Positions 36,726 to 46,428 of a stretch of 64,000 bases of DNA are shown here, piece by piece (position 1 is the stretch's first letter; each line of letters starts with the position of its first letter). The position numbers were made by a program, and so were the translations under genes. Source of the DNA: Streptosporangium becharense (GTDB lineage Bacteria; Actinomycetota; Actinomycetes; Streptosporangiales; Streptosporangiaceae). The notes below the pieces were generated by a model. The model had not been told where the DNA came from. It ran no database searches and saw only the letters and a list, made by a program, of their open reading frames with translations. Location of the stretch: contig NZ_JACHMP010000001.1 in assembly GCF_014204985.1 (NCBI RefSeq), forward strand, positions 5,146,001 to 5,210,000, read 5' to 3'.

Positions 36726-39635
36726 TCACAGACCGGCCGGCGGCCCGCTCAACACCGGGTACGCGCCGAGCGGGGGACGGACGCCGGCCGCCCAGGTCCG
36801 CCGGTCGCGTTCCGGGGGCGGGTTCCCCGCGAGCCAGGCCAGGCCCACCGGCGGTACCGGCCGCTCCAGCCCCAGCGCCCGGGGCAGGTCGTCCCGGCTG
36901 CGGACACCGAGCTTGCCGTACGCCCGCTGCAGATGGTTCGCGACGGTCCGCCTGGACAGGCACAGGCGTTCGGCGATGGCGTCGTTGGTCAGGCCGCCGG
37001 CCGCGAGCTCGCACGTCTCGCGCTCACGCTCGCTCAGCGCCGCCTGCGGGCCGGTGTTCGCCGTCCACGGCGGCCGGTACCCCTCGCACAGCGGTGCCAG
37101 GTCACGGACCCGTATCCGCAGCCGGGCCGCCAGCCGGTCGTCCCCCCGCCCGTCGGCGACACCGGCCGCCGACGACACGGCCTCCCAGGCCAGGGAGTGG
37201 TATCCCCGTGCCTCCAGGGCGTCCGCCACGGTGAGCAGGCCGTCGACGTCCCCGCCGACGACGGCCTGGGCGTGCCGGTCGAACAGGGCGAACAGTTCGC
37301 TGTCGCACCGGCCGGCCACCTCGTGCAGGGCCTCCGCGACGACACGGGAGGGACGCAGCCGCACCGAGTGGTAGAACGCCTCCACCGCCTTGGTGTACCA
37401 CCCCGTGGACCGGTAGTGCTCGCCCAGCGAGGCGCCGGCCTCGGCGGCCTTCACCCGCCTCCCCTCGATCTGGGCGTCGACGCGGACCTCCGCCAGGGTC
37501 AGGTGCCCGCGCAGGTTCGACGCGGCGGGCAGCCGGCGGCCGATCTCCTCCAGCACCCGGCGGCTCTCCGCGAACCGGCCCACGGCGGCCAGGCAGACCG
37601 CGTGCTCGCTGAAGACGTAGACCTGGATCGGGAAGGGGGCGTGGTCGTCGAGGAGCGCGCGGGCCTCCTGCAGGCGGGGCAGTGCCCGGCCCGGACGCCC
37701 CGCCCACATCTCGCAGACGCCCACCCCGAAGGCGAGCAGCGACGCCTCGGCCGACGCCTCCCGTTCGACGGCCGTCCGGTAGCCGGAGCGGGCCACGGCG
37801 AACGCCTCGTCGAGCCGGCCCGTCAGCGCGAGGGCCTCCACGTGACAGGCCGCCGCGGCGGCCCCCATCGCGCTCCACACCCGCGGGCCGCCCAGCCGTC
37901 CCGCCGCGTAGGCGTCGGCCACCCGCGCGGGCCGGCCGAGGTAGACGTCCAGGTAGGCGCGGAGCGGGTCGCAGACGCTCGCGATCACGTCGTCCCGTAC
38001 CCCGGCGGACAGGCAGGACAGGTCGGCGGAGGAGAGGTCCGCCGACCCGTCGCCGAAGGCGGCCAGCGCCAGCTCGGCCACGGCCAGCTCGGCGGCGGCC
38101 CCACCGCCGGGAGGACCCGAGACGCGGGCGCTCCGGACGACCTCCGCGGCCTCGGCCGGGCGCCGCAGGTTCCAGCACAGGTTGAGGGCACGCAGCGCCG
38201 CGAGCCGGGCGAGCTCGTCCGGCGGCTCCGTCCCGTCCCCGGCCGCGCACCGGCTCAGCAACTCCTCCGCCTCACCGGCCTTGTCCTGGGCCACCAGGGC
38301 CCGTGCCAGCACGCCGGCGCCCGCGGCGGTGCCGGCGTGGCGGGCCAGCCGCTCGGCCAGCGGGGCGTCGCAGCGCGTCAGGGCGTCGCGGGCGGCACCC
38401 ACCACCTGGTCGCCGGGCACCGGGTCGCCCGCGGCCAGCCGCCACGTCACCGCGCGCAGCCGCGCGTGATCCGCCGTGTCGCCGTGCGTCACCGCGCGGG
38501 CGAGCGCCCGGTGGACGTCCCGGCGACGTTCCGCGCCGGACCGGGCCCGGACGGACTCCCCGTACAGCGGGTGTCCCATCCGGACCACGAGGTCACGGTG
38601 GACCCGCTCGACCGTGATCAGCGAGCGTTGTTCGAGCTCCACCAGCACGGACGCGTCGACGAGCGTTTCGATCACGTCGAGCGGAACCGGTTCGGCGTGC
38701 GCCACGTACGACAGCGCGTGGGCCTCCTCAGCGGTGAGCCCGCCCAGGAGGCTCGCCACCAGGTCGCTCAGCCGGTGCTGGACCGGTATCTGCCCCTTCC
38801 ACCGCCACACGTCGCCGGCCCGGCGCAGGGTCCCGGAGGCCCGGCACGCCTCCACGAGATGCCGCAGGAACAGCGGGTTGCCCCGGGTGACGCGCCACAG
38901 CCGGTCGACGGTCAGACCGTCGACCGGCCCACCCAGCACCGAGACGAGCAGAGCGCCGACCGTCGCGCGGTTCAGCCCCTCCACCGCCGACACCCGCACG
39001 AACGGCCGGCGCAGCAGCGCCACGACGGCCGGCGCGCCGGTGGACCCGGTCCGGGCCGCGGCGAGGACGCGAGCCCCCGTGGTGGCGGCCAGATGCTGGA
39101 CCAGGGCGGCGGACGCGTCGTCGAGGTGGTGCACGTCGTCGACGACCAGGACGCAGGTACGGTCGCCGGCGGCCTCCCGCAGCGTGCCGGCCGCGGCGGC
39201 GAAGACGTTCGCCGGGTCGTCCCGGTGCCCCCGCTCGGGCAGCAGGGCCGCCATCGCCGCGAACGGCAGCCCGTTCGACGCCTCGGCCCCGGCGGTCACC
39301 ACCACGTGCATGCCCTCGTCGCGGCAGCGGAGCGCGGCCGACTCCAGCATCCGCGACTTGCCGACGCCCGCCTCGCCGACGAGCAGCACGCCCGGTTCGC
39401 CGTACCGCCCGATCCCGGCCACGGCGGCCTCGACCTCGGCCGTCCGCCCGACGAACGGCCAGGTGGGACGCACGATCCACGGTTCGTCACCGTCCCGCGC
39501 GGGAGGTCCCTCTTCTTGTGCGTCGCCGTCCCGCGCCGGTTGTGTGTCGCCGTCCCGCGCCGGAGACCCTGTTCCGTGCGTGTCACCGTCTCGCGCCGGA
39601 GAGCCCGCCCCCTGCGCGTCGCCGTACAGGAGCAC
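36726..39635 (-). CDS. Large ATP-binding LuxR-family regulator (LAL type), copy 1
   Basis: A 969-residue STAND/LAL transcription regulator. Residues 5-48 are tandem repeats. An AAA-type ATPase domain follows: FVGRTAEVEAAV, Walker A LLVGEAGVGKSRML near 80-93, Walker B CVLVVDDVHHLDD, then VTRGNPLFLRHLVEA. The middle 400-850 is helical and TPR-like. The C-terminal HTH (SERERETCELAAGGLTNDAI, then SRRTVANHLQRAYGKLGVRS) binds DNA, with a 50-residue tail. Start GTG 39635 with AAAGGGG just upstream. It is divergent from its paralogue and lies next to the discoidin cluster, which it may control. Confidence 0.92.
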   Translation of the reverse strand: MLLYGDAQGAGSPARDGDTHGTGSPARDGDTQPARDGDAQEEGPPARDGDEPWIVRPTWPFVGRTAEVEAAVAGIGRYGEPGVLLVGEAGVGKSRMLESAALRCRDEGMHVVVTAGAEASNGLPFAAMAALLPERGHRDDPANVFAAAAGTLREAAGDRTCVLVVDDVHHLDDASAALVQHLAATTGARVLAAARTGSTGAPAVVALLRRPFVRVSAVEGLNRATVGALLVSVLGGPVDGLTVDRLWRVTRGNPLFLRHLVEACRASGTLRRAGDVWRWKGQIPVQHRLSDLVASLLGGLTAEEAHALSYVAHAEPVPLDVIETLVDASVLVELEQRSLITVERVHRDLVVRMGHPLYGESVRARSGAERRRDVHRALARAVTHGDTADHARLRAVTWRLAAGDPVPGDQVVGAARDALTRCDAPLAERLARHAGTAAGAGVLARALVAQDKAGEAEELLSRCAAGDGTEPPDELARLAALRALNLCWNLRRPAEAAEVVRSARVSGPPGGGAAAELAVAELALAAFGDGSADLSSADLSCLSAGVRDDVIASVCDPLRAYLDVYLGRPARVADAYAAGRLGGPRVWSAMGAAAAACHVEALALTGRLDEAFAVARSGYRTAVEREASAEASLLAFGVGVCEMWAGRPGRALPRLQEARALLDDHAPFPIQVYVFSEHAVCLAAVGRFAESRRVLEEIGRRLPAASNLRGHLTLAEVRVDAQIEGRRVKAAEAGASLGEHYRSTGWYTKAVEAFYHSVRLRPSRVVAEALHEVAGRCDSELFALFDRHAQAVVGGDVDGLLTVADALEARGYHSLAWEAVSSAAGVADGRGDDRLAARLRIRVRDLAPLCEGYRPPWTANTGPQAALSERERETCELAAGGLTNDAIAERLCLSRRTVANHLQRAYGKLGVRSRDDLPRALGLERPVPPVGLAWLAGNPPPERDRRTWAAGVRPPLGAYPVLSGPPAGL
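39492..39623 (-). repeat. In-frame tandem repeats at the N-terminus of LAL copy 1
   Basis: Four repeats of a 36-base unit coding for GDAQGAGSPARD-like peptides; the third is shortened to eight codons. They come before the ATPase domain and are absent from the paralogue. Confidence 0.8.
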
Positions 39636-39759
39636 ACGGCCCCTTTCTTCGCCTCCGGAAGTTCACCTGGCCCTCGCTCTGCCCTCCGAAAACGGCGACG
39701 AACATAAATAATCAACTCGCAAGCGCCGGAAACGGTGGGTACGGGACGATGACCGAGCT
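39636..39759. promoter_or_regulatory. Divergent promoter region between the two LAL genes
   Basis: A 124-base gap with an AT-rich core (ACATAAATAATCAACT, about 39703-39718), unusual for this DNA, which probably contains the promoters for both genes. No clear palindrome found. Confidence 0.5.
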
Positions 39760-42477
39760 ATGGAAAAGGGCATGGACCGGCGCGGGAGGACCGAGCCGCG
39801 GGGGAACCGGGCGGGCGGCGACAGGCGCGCGCTCGACCGACCGGAAATCATGATCGAGGACACCGGGGTCGTCGTCGGCGGGGGAGACGTCGCGGAGTGG
39901 CCCGTGACCGGCCGGGAGAAGGAGACGGACGCGATCCTGTCGGCCCTGGCGTCGCCCGGAGGGTCGGGAGTGCTCCTCACCGGCGAGCCCGGCGTGGGCA
40001 AGACCAGCCTCGCGGATCTCGTCCTCGACCGGTGCGCCGAGGCGGGGGCCCTGATCGTCCGCGGAGCCGCGACCGAGGCCACCCGGGAGATCCCCGGGGT
40101 GGGGATCGCCGGTCTGCACGTCGTCGGCGGGCAGGACGCCCCGGGCGGGGGCCCCTACGGCGCTGCGGCGGGGCGGGTCCTCATCGGCATCGATGACGCC
40201 GACCAGCTCGACGCCTCGTCGGCGACCGCCGTGGGCGACCTGGTCAGGACCATGGGTGCCAGGCTGCTGCTCACCGCGCGCAGCGGCGCTCGCCCCGACG
40301 GAGCCCTGGCCCTGGTGTGCGGCCGGGGGCCGTTGACCGTGCTGCCGCTGGTGAACCTGCCGCGCGCGACGGTCCTCGGGCTGCTCACCCACGTCCTGGG
40401 CGGGCCGGTCGACGGGCTCACCGCCGACGTGCTGTGGCGGATCACCCGCGGCAACCCGCTGCTGCTGCGGCGTGTCGTCGGCCTCGGGCTCGACACCGGG
40501 GAGCTTTCGCGGGGACGCGGGGTCTGGTCCTGGCGCGGTTCACCCGGTGGGCACCCCAGTCTGCACGAGCTGGTCGCCGCCGACCTCGCCACGTTCGGCG
40601 AGCCGGAGTCGAAGACGCTGGAGTACGTCGCGCTGACGGGCTCACTGCCGGTGTCGACGTTCGAGCACCTGGCCGGGGCGGAGACCGCCGCCGAGCTGTG
40701 GCGGCGGGCCGTCGTCGCCCGCGTCTCCGGCGGGGGAACGGATGAGGTCACCATGTCCCACCCGTTCCACCGGCAGGCCCTGCTCGCCGGGATCGGTCCC
40801 CTGCGCCGCCGGCTGAGGCACCGGGAGCTGGTGGCCGCCGCCGCGGAGACGGGCGTTCCCGGCGCGGACGATCCGGCGGCGGTGCTGTGGCGGCTGGAGG
40901 CCGGTTTCGACGTGCCGCCGTCGCAGGCGGTGGCCGCGGGGCGGCGCGCGCTCGCCTCCGGTGATCCCGGGCTCGCCGAGAACCTCGCCCAGCACGTCCC
41001 CGGCCTGCCGGGCGAGCTCCTGCGCGGTCAGGCGCTGATCGCTCAGGGGCGGGCGGCGGACGGCGAACGCGTGCTCGCCGGGCACGGCGGAGACAGCGCC
41101 GAGATGATCGCATTGCGTTCGCTGAACCTGTTCTGGGGGCTCAGCCGGCTCGCCGACGCGCACGAGGCGGTGGCGCGGGCACGCTCCTCGGGTACGGAGC
41201 GCTCCGCCGACCTGGGCGTGGCCGAGCTGGGCCTGGCGCTCTTCACCAGGACCGCCCCGCCGGACGCCCGGGGTGCCGGGACCGGACCCTGGCCCTCTCC
41301 CGAACCGCTGAACCCCCTGGTCGCCGATGCCGCCACGGCGCTTCGGGCCTACCAGCTCACCTTCCGCGGCAGGCCCGCCCAGGCCGCCGAGGCGTTCGAC
41401 CGGGGCCTGCTGGAGTTGCCGACGCGCTGGCCCGCCATGCGGGGCTCGACCGCCGCCTGCCACGTGCACGCGCTCGTGCTGGCGGGCAGGATCCGTGCGG
41501 CGCTCGCCCTCGTCGAGACCTACTACGAGGATTCGGTGCGCCGCGCGGAGCCGTCCGAGGTCGCCATGGTCGGGCACGTGCGGGGCCACTGCCTGATGTG
41601 GGCGGGCCGGCCGAAGCGGGCGCTCGCGCCGCTGCGCGAGGCGTGGGCACTGGTCGACGAGCACACGCCGTTCCCGATGCGGGTCTTCATCGGCTGTGAG
41701 TACGCCGTGTGTCTGGCCACCCTCGGGCAGGCGGAGGAGGCGTACCGGGAACTGGACCAGCTCCGCGCATTGATCCCCGGCGATCTCGGGTTGCGCGACC
41801 GGCTGGAGTTCAGCCGGATCCGGCTGCTCGCCCACTCCGGCAGGCCGGCTCACGCCGCGGACCTCGCCGACCGGCTGGCCGACCGTTACCTGCACGAGTC
41901 GCGGCTCACCACCGGGGTCGAGTGCGCCTACTATCACGTCCGGCTCCGCCCGTCGCCCAGGGCCGCCGCCCGTCTGCGGGAGGCCGCGGGAGCCTGCGAC
42001 AGCCCGCTGTTCGAGCTCTTCGCCGACCACGCCGAGGCGCTGGCCGCACGGGACGGCACGGCGCTGCGCGGGGTCGCCGACCGGTTCGCCGAGCTCGGCT
42101 ACCCGGGACTGGCCCTGGAGAGCGCGGCCGCGGCGCCGGGCGGCGGCCGTACGGCGCGGCGGCGTCTCGACGACCTCGCCGGAGAGTGTGACGGCTTCCG
42201 CCCGCCCTGGCTCCCGCACGCGGCGCCGTCCTCGCCCTCCTCCCGGGCCTCCTCGCCGCTGACCAGCCGGGAGCGGGAGGTGTGCGAGCTGGCGGCGGCG
42301 GGGCTCAGCAGCCCCGCCATCGCGGCGCACCTCGGCGTGTCGGTGCGGACGGTGACCAACCTGCTGGGCCGGGCCTACGGCAAGCTGGGCGTCCGCAGCC
42401 GGCGGCAGCTCGGCGCGGCGCTCCCGCCGTCCCCGCCCGCCGAGGACGCCGGCGACGGAGCGGGCGGGCTCCGGTAG
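39760..42477 (+). CDS. Large ATP-binding LuxR-family regulator (LAL type), copy 2
   Basis: A 905-residue paralogue of the divergent regulator. Walker A LLTGEPGVGKTSLADL lies near residues 71-86, Walker B VLIGIDDADQLD near 140, then VLGGPVDGLTADVLWRITRG, which is almost the same as in copy 1. A helical TPR-like middle is followed by the C-terminal HTH TSREREVCELAAAGLSSPAI, then VRTVTNLLGRAYGKLGVRS. Start ATG 39760 or ATG 39772 four codons later. The ATPase module is shorter than in copy 1 (no 30-residue loop between Walker A and B). Convergent with sodC copy 2 after 17 bases. Confidence 0.92.
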   Translation: MEKGMDRRGRTEPRGNRAGGDRRALDRPEIMIEDTGVVVGGGDVAEWPVTGREKETDAILSALASPGGSGVLLTGEPGVGKTSLADLVLDRCAEAGALIVRGAATEATREIPGVGIAGLHVVGGQDAPGGGPYGAAAGRVLIGIDDADQLDASSATAVGDLVRTMGARLLLTARSGARPDGALALVCGRGPLTVLPLVNLPRATVLGLLTHVLGGPVDGLTADVLWRITRGNPLLLRRVVGLGLDTGELSRGRGVWSWRGSPGGHPSLHELVAADLATFGEPESKTLEYVALTGSLPVSTFEHLAGAETAAELWRRAVVARVSGGGTDEVTMSHPFHRQALLAGIGPLRRRLRHRELVAAAAETGVPGADDPAAVLWRLEAGFDVPPSQAVAAGRRALASGDPGLAENLAQHVPGLPGELLRGQALIAQGRAADGERVLAGHGGDSAEMIALRSLNLFWGLSRLADAHEAVARARSSGTERSADLGVAELGLALFTRTAPPDARGAGTGPWPSPEPLNPLVADAATALRAYQLTFRGRPAQAAEAFDRGLLELPTRWPAMRGSTAACHVHALVLAGRIRAALALVETYYEDSVRRAEPSEVAMVGHVRGHCLMWAGRPKRALAPLREAWALVDEHTPFPMRVFIGCEYAVCLATLGQAEEAYRELDQLRALIPGDLGLRDRLEFSRIRLLAHSGRPAHAADLADRLADRYLHESRLTTGVECAYYHVRLRPSPRAAARLREAAGACDSPLFELFADHAEALAARDGTALRGVADRFAELGYPGLALESAAAAPGGGRTARRRLDDLAGECDGFRPPWLPHAAPSSPSSRASSPLTSREREVCELAAAGLSSPAIAAHLGVSVRTVTNLLGRAYGKLGVRSRRQLGAALPPSPPAEDAGDGAGGLR

Positions 42478-42494
42478 CGGGGCTCCGGGCCGGG

Positions 42495-43256
42495 TCAGCG
42501 CACGGTGATCACACCACAGGCGATGCGGCCGCCGGAGTCGCCGGTCCGCCGGGTGGTCTCGTCGGGGCCGTCGCCGCGGTAGCGCTCGGGGACGTTGGCC
42601 TGGTTGTCCGGCAGGGCGTGGATCACGACGGCGCTGCCGTCACCGTCGAGGAGCTGTTCCACCGTGAACCGGTCGGTCACGGCGACGAGCCGCCCGACCC
42701 CGTTCTCGTTGACCAGGAGGTCGGGCAGGTCCCCGGAGTGGTCGGGATGGTCGCCCGGACGGAGGCTGAAGTGGTCGCCCGCGCTGAAGAAGGGGCTACC
42801 GGTCTTCGGGTCGGTCGACCGGGGGTCGCAGACTCCCTTGGCGTGGATGTGGAAGCCGTGGTAGCCGGGGGGAAGACCCCTGACGACGACCGTGACCCGC
42901 GTCCTGTCCCCCTCCCCGGGCAGGTCCCGCACCCGCAGCCTGCCGACGTCCCGGCCGTCCGCGTCCTTGATCTCCGCGCGGGCCCGGCGCCCCGACGCCC
43001 CGGGAGCGCCGGTCGGGGACGGTGATCCGGTCGGGCTCGCCGTCGTCCCCGGCTGCCCGGGTGATCCGGTCGGGCTCGCCGGCCCGGGTGTCCCGGTGGT
43101 GCCCGGTGTCCCGGGCGGCTGCGGTGTCCCGGTCGGGCTCGCCGGTCCGGGACGGCCCGGAGCCGGTTCGGCGGCGACGACCGGGCCGCCGGCCAGCCCC
43201 GTACCGAGCACGCCCAGCGCGACGACCAGCCCCAGACGGGTTGTGCGAAGCATCAT
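42495..43256 (-). CDS. sodC: Secreted Cu/Zn superoxide dismutase (SodC), copy 2
   Basis: A 253-residue exported enzyme. Signal peptide to about 28, then a Pro/Gly/Ser/Thr linker of some 60 residues made of PASPTGTPG-like repeats. The catalytic domain has GYHGFHIHAKGVCDP, AGDHFSL, DHPDHSGDLPD, VVIHALPDN and GGRIACGVI, so metal ligands and disulfide Cys are intact. The catalytic part closely matches copy 1, while the linkers differ, as expected for gene duplication with linker drift. ATG 43256 has GGGGGA upstream. Confidence 0.94.
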   Translation of the reverse strand: MMLRTTRLGLVVALGVLGTGLAGGPVVAAEPAPGRPGPASPTGTPQPPGTPGTTGTPGPASPTGSPGQPGTTASPTGSPSPTGAPGASGRRARAEIKDADGRDVGRLRVRDLPGEGDRTRVTVVVRGLPPGYHGFHIHAKGVCDPRSTDPKTGSPFFSAGDHFSLRPGDHPDHSGDLPDLLVNENGVGRLVAVTDRFTVEQLLDGDGSAVVIHALPDNQANVPERYRGDGPDETTRRTGDSGGRIACGVITVR

Positions 43257-43472
43257 GAGAATCCCCCGTAGCCTCGTGGCGCCCTTCCGCGGTGCCGGGA
43301 AACCCGTGCGGTCCCCCTCCCTTCCGAGTATGCGGAGGCGTCGTGCGGGGCGGGCACCCGGGGTGACCGTGGGACCGCACCGGGTGAGGAGGTCGTGCGG
43401 ACCGGTGCCGGGGGAGAGGAAGAAGTCGTGCGGACCGGCGCCGGGAGGGAACGAAGGCGGTTCGACGCGAAA

Positions 43473-43502
43473 GGCGCCGGTTCCGTGAGCGGAACCGGCG
43501 CC
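43473..43502. terminator. Hairpin terminator after typA
   Basis: Perfect 12-bp stem GGCGCCGGTTCC/GGAACCGGCGCC with a six-base loop, followed on the minus strand by TTTCG. It lies 73 bases past the typA stop. The remaining gap 43257-43574 also has two 23-bp copies of a GTCGTGCGGACCGG element at 43392 and 43435. Confidence 0.75.
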
Positions 43503-43574
43503 CTGCCGTCGGAGGCCGCCCGCGACGGCGGGCGGATCGGCCCGGTCCGTGGTGAGGACCGGGCCGGACGGGTG

Positions 43575-45428
<1,854 letters not shown>

Positions 45429-45533
45429 GATGGAGTCTCACTCTGTGATCGTGGAGGCTGGCCGCGGACGTGCGGCCCCCCCATTTTAGTTGATGCGCGC
45501 AGTAGAACCGTGGCGGTCCCTAAGCTCTGGGGC

Positions 45534-46304
45534 ATGCCTCAGCCCGGTCGCACGCCTTTCGCGCCGTCGTTCCCCGTCATGCTCAACACCGGCGACGGGG
45601 TGCGGATCGACGCCGCGCACACTCCGCCGCGCGGGGCGGCGGACCTCGGGATCGTCCTGGCCCACGGGTTCACCGGCTCGCTCAGGGAGCGTCCCACCCG
45701 CCGGATCACCCACGTGCTCGGCGGATTCGGCGGGGTGGTCTCCTTCGACTTCCGCGGCCACGGCCGTTCCGGGGGCGAGTCGACCGTCGGTGACCTGGAG
45801 ATCCTCGATCTGGACGCCGCGGTGCGGCACGCGCGGTCGGTCGGCTATCCCAGGGTGGCGGTCGTCGGCTTCTCGATGGGCGGGGCGGTGGCCCTGCGGC
45901 ACGCCGGGCTGCTGGGCGGGGTGGACGCGGTGGCGGCGGTGAGCGCCCCCGCCCGCTGGTACTACCGGGGGACCCGGCCGATGCGCCGGGTGCACTGGGC
46001 GATCGAGCGGCCGGTCGGGCGGCTGGCCGCCCGCCTGGCGAAGCGGACGCGCATCGGGAAGGACGCGTGGGACCCGGTGCCGATGGCGCCGTACGAGGCC
46101 GCCGCTCGGATCTCGCCGACGCCGCTGCTGGTCGTGCACGGCGACGCGGACACGTTCTTCCCGCTCGACCACGCGTACCAGATCCACGGCGCCGCGGCCG
46201 AGCCGAAGGAGCTGTGGGTCGAGCCCGGGTACGGCCACGCGGAGTCGGCGGCGACACCGGAGCTGATCCGCCGCATCGGACGGTGGATCCGCTCCCACGC
46301 CTGA
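45534..46304 (+). CDS. Alpha/beta hydrolase
   Basis: A 256-residue cytosolic serine hydrolase. AHGFTGS near residue 43 gives the oxyanion hole, FDFRGHGRSGG follows, and the nucleophile elbow is VVGFSMGGA near 108. The acid is Asp in VVHGDADTFFP and the His in EPGYGHAESA. The start may be ATG 45534 or GTG 45510. Divergent from typA with 105 bases between. Substrate unknown. Confidence 0.88.
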   Translation: MPQPGRTPFAPSFPVMLNTGDGVRIDAAHTPPRGAADLGIVLAHGFTGSLRERPTRRITHVLGGFGGVVSFDFRGHGRSGGESTVGDLEILDLDAAVRHARSVGYPRVAVVGFSMGGAVALRHAGLLGGVDAVAAVSAPARWYYRGTRPMRRVHWAIERPVGRLAARLAKRTRIGKDAWDPVPMAPYEAAARISPTPLLVVHGDADTFFPLDHAYQIHGAAAEPKELWVEPGYGHAESAATPELIRRIGRWIRSHA

Positions 46305-46324
46305 CACCCCGAAGGTGTTTACTC

Positions 46325-46356
46325 CTGTTGACGACAGGGACTGTTGACGACAGGGA
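46325..46356. promoter_or_regulatory. Tandem 16-bp element before pta-ackA
   Basis: CTGTTGACGACAGGGA occurs twice in direct succession. Each copy contains a small inverted repeat CTGT...ACAG. It lies about 70 bases before the pta start and may be an operator; TTGAC within each copy could also serve as a -35 box. Confidence 0.5.
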
Positions 46357-46428
46357 CGCGACGACGGCGATCACGACGAGGTGATCGGCACGGCGGCGGC
46401 GCGTCGGGGGCGGGAAGGGCAGTTGCGC

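Noticed and set aside
36933-39707. A 924-codon open frame antisense to LAL copy 1
   Set aside because: It is a shadow; the minus-strand product has Walker motifs and the LuxR helix-turn-helix.
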